The position numbers and the translations under genes were made by a program. DNA of 12,090 bases from Gemmatimonadaceae bacterium (GTDB taxonomy: Bacteria; Gemmatimonadota; Gemmatimonadetes; Gemmatimonadales; Gemmatimonadaceae), in NCBI GenBank assembly GCA_025451425.1, contig JANWKK010000207.1, positions 1 through 12,090 on the forward strand, read 5' to 3'. Below, in pieces: positions 6,785 through 12,090 of the stretch. The notes below the pieces were generated by a model, which saw nothing but the letters and a program-made list of their open reading frames with translations, ran no database searches and was not told where the DNA came from. The number at the start of each line of letters is the position of its first letter. The first letter of the stretch is position 1.

Positions 6785-7780
6785 ATGCCTTCGTACCCCT
6801 CGTACCGGCCACGCCGGCTACGACGTACCGATGCGCTGCGACGGATGGTCCGCGAGACTCAGCTCGCGCCGCCGCAACTCATCCTTCCACTCTTCGTTCG
6901 ATCGGGGCGGGTGATCAGGCAAGCCGTTGGCTCGATGCCTGGCGTCTGTCAGACATCTGTCGACGAGATGCTGCGCGACGCGCGCGAGGCGGAGCGGTTA
7001 GGCATTGGCGGCGTGCTGTTGTTCGGGATCCCGGACGTCAAGGACGCCATTGGTTCCTCCGCGTGGGATGATCGTGGCCCCGTGCAGGAAGCGGTGCGCG
7101 CACTGAAGCGCGAGACGCCGCGCCTCGTTGTCATCACCGACGTCTGCATGTGCGAGTACACCGATCACGGGCATTGCGGCGTGATGAAGGACGGCGACGT
7201 GGACAACGATGCGACTCTGGAATTGCTCTCGAGAGAAGCGCTGTCGCATGCAAAGGCTGGTGCCGACATCGTCGCGCCGAGTGACATGATGGATGGAAGA
7301 GTGCACGCGATTCGTCAGGCACTCGACGGCGCTGGTTTCGCTAACACCGCGATCCTGAGCTACGCGGCCAAGTTCGCCAGCGGTTGTTACGGTCCGTTCC
7401 GCGAGGCAGCGGAGTCGACGCCACAAACTGGCGACCGGCGCGGCTATCAGATGGACTCGGCGAACATCGACGAAGCGATGCGTGAAGTGTGGCTGGACGT
7501 AGAGGAAGGCGCGGACATGCTCATGGTGAAGCCGGCGGGTCCGTACCTCGACGTCATTCAGCGCGTGAAGCAGGAGACGGGCTACCCCGTGGTCGCGTAC
7601 CAGGTGAGCGGCGAGTTCGCGATGATCAAGGCCGCGGCCGAGCGCGGTTGGATCGATGGGGATCGCGTCATGATGGAGTCGCTCATTGGTATGCGTCGCG
7701 CGGGCGCGGATGTCGTCATTACCTATTTCGCGAAGGACGTCGCGCGCACGCTAGCAGCGACGGCCGGAGCGGTCGGCTAA
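6785..7780 (+). CDS. hemB: Porphobilinogen synthase (delta-aminolevulinic acid dehydratase), zinc type
   Basis: Condenses two 5-aminolevulinates to porphobilinogen, the substrate of HemC. The 331-residue length is normal for the family. The zinc site is intact: Cys121, Cys123 and Cys131 in [14 protein letters not shown]. The two catalytic lysines are Lys196 in SYAAKFASG and Lys249 in [12 protein letters not shown]. Other family motifs are [10 protein letters not shown] (164-173), GDRRGYQMD (216-224) and [11 protein letters not shown] (271-281). The ATG at 6785 is chosen because family similarity starts within about ten residues (RPRRLRRT) and a promoter-like TATCTTTG lies just ahead; an upstream frame reaching 6494 runs through the lipoprotein gene and the repeat. 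It is separated from hemC by the lipoprotein gene and is probably transcribed on its own with the next gene. Confidence 0.95.
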   Translation: MPSYPSYRPRRLRRTDALRRMVRETQLAPPQLILPLFVRSGRVIRQAVGSMPGVCQTSVDEMLRDAREAERLGIGGVLLFGIPDVKDAIGSSAWDDRGPVQEAVRALKRETPRLVVITDVCMCEYTDHGHCGVMKDGDVDNDATLELLSREALSHAKAGADIVAPSDMMDGRVHAIRQALDGAGFANTAILSYAAKFASGCYGPFREAAESTPQTGDRRGYQMDSANIDEAMREVWLDVEEGADMLMVKPAGPYLDVIQRVKQETGYPVVAYQVSGEFAMIKAAAERGWIDGDRVMMESLIGMRRAGADVVITYFAKDVARTLAATAGAVG

Positions 7781-7785
7781 CTTTG
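7778..7785 (+). promoter_or_regulatory. Candidate -7 element TAACTTTG before the aldo/keto reductase
   Basis: TAACTTTG matches TAnnTTTG exactly and ends 5 bases before the ATG at 7791, the same geometry as at hemB. Its first three bases are the hemB stop codon, so half of the match is forced by that and chance is more likely than at hemB. Confidence 0.3.
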
Positions 7786-7790
7786 AAGCG

Positions 7791-8840
7791 ATGAGATACA
7801 GGAAATTTCCCAGCGCCGACGTCACGGTGTCCGAAGTCGGCTTCGGCACGTGGACGCTATCCACTGGTTGGTGGGGTGAGCGCACCGATGCCGAGGCGAT
7901 CGAGATGCTGCGTCGCGCGCACGACGAGCACGGCGTGACCTTCTTCGACGCGGCCGACACGTACGGCAACGGCCGCGCGGAGCGACAACTCGCGCTGGCG
8001 TTCAAGCGAAGGCGTGGGGACGTCGTGATCGGCACTAAGGTCGGCTACGACATTTACGACGAAACCGCCCAAAAGGCGCGGCGTGGTCAGAGCGAGCTGC
8101 CGATGCGCACCGACCCGGCGTACATCCGCTTCGCCGTGGATCAATGCCTCCAGCGGCTCGACACCGACTACATCGACGTTTTGCAGATTCATAACGTCAA
8201 GATGGAACAGGTGCGGCAGCCCGATCTGTGGGACACACTCCGCGAACTGAAAAAGGAAGGGAAGATTCGCGCGTGGGGTGCGGCGTTCGGGCCCGCGATC
8301 GGCTGGCTATACGAGGCGGTTGAGCTCATGGAGCACGAGCGCGACATCGATACGATTCAGATGATCTGGAATATTCTCGAGCAGCACCCGGGGACGGCGA
8401 TGCTCGAGGCAGCGCGCACAAACGCACCCAATTGCTGCTTCAACATTCGAGTCACGCATGCCTCGGGGATGCTCGAGGGGAAGTACACCGAGGATACGGT
8501 CTTCCCGCCTAACGATCACCGCCGCCATCGGCCGCGCTCGTGGTTGATCAACGGGATCAAGAAGGTCCGGACACTCGCCTTTCTCACGACCCGCATGACG
8601 CTCGGTCAGGCGGCGCTCAAGTGGATGCTCGCCGAGCCGCTCGTCGTGACGGCGCTGCCGAATATCTACGACGACGCACAGCTCGATGAGTTCGCGTCGG
8701 CCAGCGACCAGCCGGACCTAACAAGCGAGGAGTTGGAGCGAGTCGCCACGCTCGCGAGCGAGAACTTCGGCGTCGTCGAGGAACCCATGGTCTATAAGGG
8801 GACTATGGAACGAGCCGCGGGTATCGCCGGCGGCGCCTAA
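7791..8840 (+). CDS. Aldo/keto reductase family oxidoreductase
   Basis: A 349-residue NADPH-type aldo/keto reductase of the TIM-barrel family; the physiological substrate cannot be told from sequence. The catalytic tetrad is visible as Asp53 and Tyr58 in FFDAADTYGNGRAE, Lys83 in VIGTKVGYD and His134 in VLQIHN. The N-terminal VSEVGFGTWTLS and the LKWMLAEPLVVTALPNI segment near residues 282-298 are typical of the YajO/IolS-like branch, where cofactor-binding residues follow. The start at ATG 7791 lies 10 bases after the hemB stop, so co-transcription with hemB is likely, although a promoter-like TAACTTTG overlaps that stop. No ribosome binding site with good spacing is seen (GAAG ends 2 bases before ATG). 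Confidence 0.88.
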   Translation: MRYRKFPSADVTVSEVGFGTWTLSTGWWGERTDAEAIEMLRRAHDEHGVTFFDAADTYGNGRAERQLALAFKRRRGDVVIGTKVGYDIYDETAQKARRGQSELPMRTDPAYIRFAVDQCLQRLDTDYIDVLQIHNVKMEQVRQPDLWDTLRELKKEGKIRAWGAAFGPAIGWLYEAVELMEHERDIDTIQMIWNILEQHPGTAMLEAARTNAPNCCFNIRVTHASGMLEGKYTEDTVFPPNDHRRHRPRSWLINGIKKVRTLAFLTTRMTLGQAALKWMLAEPLVVTALPNIYDDAQLDEFASASDQPDLTSEELERVATLASENFGVVEEPMVYKGTMERAAGIAGGA

Positions 8841-8927
8841 TGGTGGCCGGTTGCTGGTGCGTGGTGATTCGCTGTCGAATCGCCGGGCGATAACACCAGC
8901 CACCGATCACCAATCATCAACCACCAA
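8841..8927. repeat. Intergenic inverted repeat, GGT-rich/ACC-rich arms (copy 2)
   Basis: The left arm starts right after the aldo/keto reductase stop with TGGTGGCCGGTTGCTGGTG and the right arm ends with CACCAATCATCAACCACCA, abutting the ppa start codon. In the middle is a perfect small hairpin, GATTCG-CTGT-CGAATC (8866-8881). The overall design and vocabulary repeat those of the element at 6682-6762, so the two belong to one class of intergenic repeat. It fills the whole space between the genes and leaves no room for a normal ribosome site for ppa. Confidence 0.7.
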
Positions 8928-9470
8928 GTGATTCACCTCTGGAAAGACCTCTCGCCGGGGCCTCGTCCGCCCGAAGAGGTCACGGCGGTCATCGAGATTC
9001 CGTTCGGCAGCCGCAATAAGTACGAACTGGACAAGGAGACGGGTCTCATGAAGCTCGACCGTGTCCTGTATTCATCCATGCACTACCCGGGCGACTACGG
9101 TTTTATTCCACGGACCCTCGCCGAAGACGGGGATCCCTGCGACGTCGTCGTGCTCGTCAACGAGGAGACGTTCCCGGGCTGCCTCATCGATGTGCGCCCG
9201 TTAGGCGTGCTGCGCATGCTCGATCGTGGCGAGCCGGACGACAAGATTCTCGCTGTGCCGCTGCACGATCCGTATCACGAAGAGTGGTTCGACATCGCGG
9301 ACACGCCGCAGCATGTGCTCAAGGAGGTCGAGCACTTTTTCCAGCGCTACAAGGATCTCGAGGGCAAGCGCGTGCAGATCGTGGGCTGGGAGAAGAGCCT
9401 CAAGGCGATGGACGCGATCATCGAGGGAATCAAGCGCTTCGAAGAAACGTTCCTGGCATTCGGGCCGTGA
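8928..9470 (+). CDS. ppa: Inorganic pyrophosphatase, family I
   Basis: Hydrolyses pyrophosphate to phosphate in the cytoplasm and so pulls biosynthetic reactions forward. The 180-residue product has the family I pattern: EIPFGSRNKYELDKETG with Glu23 and Lys31, Arg45, HYPGDYGFIP (52-61), the metal-binding EDGDPCDVVVL with Asp67, Asp69 and Asp72, and EPDDKILAVP with Asp104 (102-111). The GTG at 8928 is the start because family members begin with a similar LW-DL-PGP stretch, here IHLWKDLSPGP. No Shine-Dalgarno precedes it; the codon touches the right arm of an inverted repeat, so the message may be leaderless or use that RNA structure. Confidence 0.93.
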   Translation: MIHLWKDLSPGPRPPEEVTAVIEIPFGSRNKYELDKETGLMKLDRVLYSSMHYPGDYGFIPRTLAEDGDPCDVVVLVNEETFPGCLIDVRPLGVLRMLDRGEPDDKILAVPLHDPYHEEWFDIADTPQHVLKEVEHFFQRYKDLEGKRVQIVGWEKSLKAMDAIIEGIKRFEETFLAFGP

Positions 9471-9547
9471 GTTGGACTTTGCAATGTAGAGTACTTGACA
9501 GTGCTGGCCTGCTCGCGCAACTTCAGGGTGTTTCGCGATAGCCAACC

Positions 9548-9952
9548 ATGACCGCCCTGACTTCAGTTCTTTTTCCCGAACCGACGCTGCGCCGATCCCC
9601 GGGCGCCGTCATTGGCTGGTGGGAGCGACGCCGGCCCCTCTACAATGCCGTCGTTGGAGCGACCGGTGTCGTAACGATCTCGGTGCTGTCCGCCGCGCTC
9701 GGTCCGATCAGGTTCCTGCAACCCGGCACCTGGATCGGCATCACCGCCTACGGCGTCGCGGCGAACTTGTGCTACTCGCTCGGCGCGCCGACCGAGCTAC
9801 TGCTCGAGAGATGGCTCGGACGACGGACATATGGGCTGGGACCGGCGCTCTTTCGTTACGGACTGATTTACTCTGTTGGCCTCACGCTCTTTCCGCTGGC
9901 GCTCGGCGCGTTCGCCGTTGTCGCCAAGTTACTCTACCACTTGCTTCGTTAG
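9548..9952 (+). CDS. Small integral membrane protein, unknown
   Basis: I do not recognise this 134-residue protein. It has a polar N-terminus with WWERRR (24-29) and about three hydrophobic segments (near 31-52, 62-80 and 102-128), suggesting an inner-membrane protein. The composition (few charged residues outside loops, GC-rich codon positions) and the absence of an overlapping better frame support it as real coding sequence. It begins 77 bases after ppa, with a perfect TTGACA at 9495-9500 in the gap but only a poor -10 17 bases on. It converges on the DUF1707-like gene, 53 bases between the stops. Confidence 0.6.
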   Translation: MTALTSVLFPEPTLRRSPGAVIGWWERRRPLYNAVVGATGVVTISVLSAALGPIRFLQPGTWIGITAYGVAANLCYSLGAPTELLLERWLGRRTYGLGPALFRYGLIYSVGLTLFPLALGAFAVVAKLLYHLLR

Positions 9953-10005
9953 GCGTCGCGGCGGCTGGGGCGAAGCGGTGCCGCAAGGAAAGCCATTCGC
10001 GGAGT

Positions 10006-10653
10006 CTACCGCTTGTTCTCGTCAGACGTGTCTCCTGTGAGCCTTTCGCGGCGCCGGACTTTTGTCTGCACCTCGGCCATCATCGCCCAGCCCGTGAGTC
10101 GCACGACCGTGCCCACCTTCCAGCCTCCACTGGCCTCTTCGTTGGGCTCGCCGCCGCCGTGGACGCTGCCCATGAGCGAGCTCACACGGCTCACGACCTG
10201 AATTCCCGGTGGGACGACAATCTTCACGGCCGCCATGAGCGAGCGGACGTGGATGTCGATGATACCCGTCGGCAGCGCGGCCTGCGTGAGATCGATCGTG
10301 GTGTCCGACATGACGGCGAGGAGATCGAGCCGTTGCGGGACGGCCCACGCGCCGCCGCGGTGCGTTTCGCTCATGACCGACCACACGCGCTCGCGGTCGG
10401 GCGCGAGCGCAGTGCTTTCGTCGGTCGGCAGCGGCGCGGGCACGGCCGTGGCCGACTCGCCGGGCAGGTCAGCCGTTAGGCTCTGCAGGTCGGCGACGGT
10501 CGCGGACTTGTAGGCCAGCTCCATCCGCGACTCCAGCTCGTCGAGCGAGAGCCGATCGTTCGCGAAGTGCTCCGAGAGGCGCTGGATGACGCGCTCGCGC
10601 TCGTCGGTGAGCGAAACGATCGGCCGCTGCTCCGGCGATGGCGACGACGGCAT
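10006..10653 (-). CDS. DUF1707 domain protein with LiaF-C-like beta domain
   Basis: A 215-residue soluble protein. Residues 12-64 match the DUF1707 (SHOCT-like) pattern: a conserved ERVIQRLSEHFANDRLSLDE stretch and an ending in LTADLP. A Pro/Ala-rich linker follows (65-90). Residues 93-200 contain repeating short beta-type steps, such as LLAVMSDTTIDL, SLMAAVKIVVPPG, SLMGSVHGG and GWAMMAEVQ, resembling the C-terminal domain of LiaF-like cell-envelope-stress proteins. No membrane segment or signal is seen. The domain pair is found in proteins of unknown function, often in regulatory or envelope contexts; I assign no activity. It starts 19 bases after the aquaporin stop on the same strand, so it is probably the second gene of that operon. 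No clear ribosome site is visible. Confidence 0.75.
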   Translation of the reverse strand: MPSSPSPEQRPIVSLTDERERVIQRLSEHFANDRLSLDELESRMELAYKSATVADLQSLTADLPGESATAVPAPLPTDESTALAPDRERVWSVMSETHRGGAWAVPQRLDLLAVMSDTTIDLTQAALPTGIIDIHVRSLMAAVKIVVPPGIQVVSRVSSLMGSVHGGGEPNEEASGGWKVGTVVRLTGWAMMAEVQTKVRRRERLTGDTSDENKR

Positions 10654-10672
10654 CTACCAGCGCGGCGAGGCG

Positions 10673-11383
10673 TTAGGCAACGGGCCGTACCGGGCCGTGC
10701 TCGACCGGTTCGGTACCGTGTGGAATGAACAGCGCCTCGTACACCAGCGCCGCGACGATGCCGCCGAGAATGGGCCCTATCCAGTAGATAGCCTGTCCCT
10801 CGAAGATGCCGCTTGCGACGGCCGGGCCGAACGAACGCGCAGGATTCATCGACGCGCCGGTGAGTGGGCCAATGGCGAGTATGTCGGCCGCGACCGTCAG
10901 CCCGATCGCGAAGCCGCCGACTTGCGGCGCCCTTGGATCGACCGCGGTGCCGAAGACCACGAAGACGAGGAAGAACGTCGCGATGAACTCGAGCACGATC
11001 GCCTGGAATGTCGACACGTCGACCGCGACTGACTGACCGCCAAGGCGCGAGCTCACGACGACGGCAGCAGGAAAGAGCCCTTTCAACGCGTACGCGGCGA
11101 GCACGGCGGCGAGGATCTGCGCGATGATGTAAACAAAGGCCATCACCGGCTCGATGCGTCGTGTGACGACGAAGCCAATGGTAACTGCCGGGTTGAGGTG
11201 CCCGGAGACGCGCATCGTCGCCGTCACCATGAGCGCGAGGATCAGTCCATGTGCGAGCGCGATCTGAGTGATGCCGGCTGGATTTCTTGCGAGGTCCGCG
11301 GCCATGATCGCGCCGCCACCAATGAACACGAGTGCAAAGGTGCCAACAAACTCCGCGACGAAATGGCGGTACGAGTCACGCAT
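10673..11383 (-). CDS. Aquaporin (MIP family channel)
   Basis: Membrane channel of 236 residues with six expected helices and two half-helices. Both pore motifs are intact: HLNPAVTIG in the first half and SMNPARSFGP in the second. Lining up the helices with AqpZ by motif spacing gives a selectivity filter of His (in ALAHGL), Ile (in AADILAIG), Ala and Arg, where AqpZ has Phe, His, Thr and Arg. That set resembles plant tonoplast intrinsic proteins more than AqpZ or GlpF; water is expected, and ammonia or other small solutes are possible. The ATG complementary to 11381-11383 is supported by GGAG 6 bases upstream (complement of 11390-11393). An upstream extension to 11515 would read through the palindromic repeat and is rejected. 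The stop lies in a GCCTAACG octamer. Confidence 0.92.
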   Translation of the reverse strand: MRDSYRHFVAEFVGTFALVFIGGGAIMAADLARNPAGITQIALAHGLILALMVTATMRVSGHLNPAVTIGFVVTRRIEPVMAFVYIIAQILAAVLAAYALKGLFPAAVVVSSRLGGQSVAVDVSTFQAIVLEFIATFFLVFVVFGTAVDPRAPQVGGFAIGLTVAADILAIGPLTGASMNPARSFGPAVASGIFEGQAIYWIGPILGGIVAALVYEALFIPHGTEPVEHGPVRPVA

Positions 11384-11453
11384 TCGGTACTCCGAGGCCA
11401 GGTGAACCGCTCGAACGGGGGGGACGCAGTTAATCTGGACGCCAAAGGCTCTC

Positions 11454-11551
11454 TTGTCATCCTGAGCGAAGCGAAGGATCTGGCGTCCCTTTTTTTGGTG
11501 GCAGGCCACCAGCAAGGGACACTAGATCCTTCGCTTCGCTCAGGAAGACAA
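11454..11551. repeat. 98-base near-perfect palindromic element
   Basis: Outer arms 11454-11481 and 11524-11551 pair over 28 bases with one A-A mismatch (11459/11546), and 21 of these (11461-11481 with 11524-11544) pair perfectly. The arm core reads CCTGAGCGAAGCGAAGGATC. Inside it, GTCCCTT (11485-11491) pairs with AAGGGAC (11514-11520), and TGGTGGC (11496-11502) with GCCACCA (11505-11511) around a 2-base loop, with a T7 run at 11490-11496. It lies between fabF and aquaporin, both leftward, so it follows fabF and could end its transcript. Similar words are, from memory, common between genes of several soil phyla. Confidence 0.85.
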
Positions 11552-11558
11552 CGCAACC

Positions 11559-12090
11559 CTAGTCCGCGCGACGAAACACCAACGCGGCGTTGATCCCGCC
11601 GAAGCCGAACGAGTTGCTGAGTGCGTACTCAACTCCGCGCTCCCGCCCTTCCTTTGGGATGTAGTCCAAATCGCAGTTCTCGTCCGGGCAGTCGAGATTG
11701 ACCGTCGGCGGCAGCCAGCGACGCTCGAGCGCGAGCGCGCAAATCGCGGCCTCGAAGGCGCCAGAGGCGCCAAGCGCGTGCCCGTAGTAGCCCTTCGTGC
11801 TGCTCACTTGCAGCCCACGCGCATGATCGCCGAACACCTGCTTGAGCGCGAGCGTCTCTGTCGGATCGTTGAGCGGCGTCGAGCTCCCGTGCGCGTTCAC
11901 GTACTCGACTTCGCTCGGCGTTACATGACCGTCGGCCAGGGCGCGCCGCATCGATCGCGCAGCTTGCGAGCCGTCGGGACGTGGCGCCGTCATGTGGTGC
12001 GCGTCATTAGAGTTTCCATAACCAAGGATCTCGGCGTACACGTGCGCGCCCCGCGCCCGCGCTCGTTCCATCTCCTCGAGCACCAGAACC
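11559..12090 (-). CDS. fabF: Beta-ketoacyl-ACP synthase II, C-terminal part (cut by window end)
   Basis: Condenses malonyl-ACP with a growing acyl-ACP in fatty acid elongation. The visible 176 residues are the C-terminal half of the thiolase fold. The two catalytic histidines are present in YVNAHGSSTPLND and STKGYYGHALGASG, followed by the glycine-rich ending NSFGFGGINAALVF near the C-terminus. The active-site Cys lies upstream, outside the window. The frame is open to the edge: an in-frame GTG at 12083 and ATG at 12071 are internal, since codons for a VLVLEEMERA stretch cross them as in family members. Related enzymes of polyketide synthesis or FabB share these motifs; the sequence fits FabF best, and the stop is a TAG complementary to 11559-11561. 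Confidence 0.88.
   Translation of the reverse strand, partial: VLVLEEMERARARGAHVYAEILGYGNSNDAHHMTAPRPDGSQAARSMRRALADGHVTPSEVEYVNAHGSSTPLNDPTETLALKQVFGDHARGLQVSSTKGYYGHALGASGAFEAAICALALERRWLPPTVNLDCPDENCDLDYIPKEGRERGVEYALSNSFGFGGINAALVFRRAD

Noticed and set aside
9495..9523. Sigma-70 type promoter with perfect TTGACA upstream of the 9548 gene
   Set aside because: The hexamer 17 bases on is CAACTT, which matches TATAAT at only two positions; a single -35 match in a FCB-type genome is not enough.
9953..10005. Bidirectional terminator between the converging genes
   Set aside because: Only weak GCGGC/GCCGC pairing and no T or A runs; too little to call.
1920..10678. GCCTAAC and GTTAGGC copies as integron attC core sites (RYYYAAC/GTTRRRY)
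   Set aside because: The words match the attC core consensus, but inverted pairs 60-140 bases apart with folded inner arms are not seen, the copies lie inside housekeeping genes, and no integrase is present.
11384..11515. N-terminal extension of the aquaporin through the palindrome
   Set aside because: It would translate repeat sequence, the aquaporin fold begins at the ATG at 11383, and a good GGAG site precedes that ATG.

Overview
The window is high-GC bacterial chromosome with densely packed genes. The gene set, together with two start-proximal TAnnTTTG motifs of the Bacteroidetes promoter type, points to the FCB superphylum, most likely Gemmatimonadota. That assignment rests on gene content and motifs, not on a marker gene, so it is an inference. 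No rRNA, tRNA, CRISPR array, transposase or phage gene was found.

Left edge (1-186): the first codons of a leftward gene resembling acetyl-CoA synthetase, then a divergent intergenic region with a degenerate heptamer repeat and a candidate promoter. Block 1 (187-5243): a tightly coupled rightward operon ccmA-ccmB-ccmC-ccmD-cobA/hemD-GNAT-hemC, with every junction overlapping by 1 to 11 bases. It joins haem export and handling for cytochrome c maturation (CcmABCD) with tetrapyrrole synthesis: HemC makes hydroxymethylbilane, the HemD domain closes it to uroporphyrinogen III, and the CobA domain diverts part of it to precorrin-2 for sirohaem or cobalamin. Inserted in it is a small acetyltransferase-like protein of unknown role. 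The other ccm genes (ccmE, F, G, H), hemA and a precorrin-2 dehydrogenase are not in the window.

Block 2 (5244-9952): a 280-base gap, a probable beta-propeller lipoprotein, an intergenic inverted repeat, hemB (zinc-type porphobilinogen synthase), an aldo/keto reductase 10 bases behind it, a second inverted repeat of the same kind, family I inorganic pyrophosphatase (ppa), and a small unrecognised membrane protein.

Block 3 (10006-12090): leftward genes. Reading leftward these are the C-terminal part of a FabF-type ketoacyl synthase (cut by the window end), a 98-base near-perfect palindrome, an aquaporin with an inferred plant-TIP-like selectivity filter, and 19 bases later a DUF1707/LiaF-C-like protein.

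The most unusual observations are at the DNA level: ten copies of the octamer GCCTAACG (either orientation) spread over coding and non-coding DNA in different frames, TAnnTTTG motifs placed 4 to 5 bases before start codons (suggesting leaderless transcripts), and three intergenic inverted-repeat elements. I do not see a convincing new defence or mobile system.
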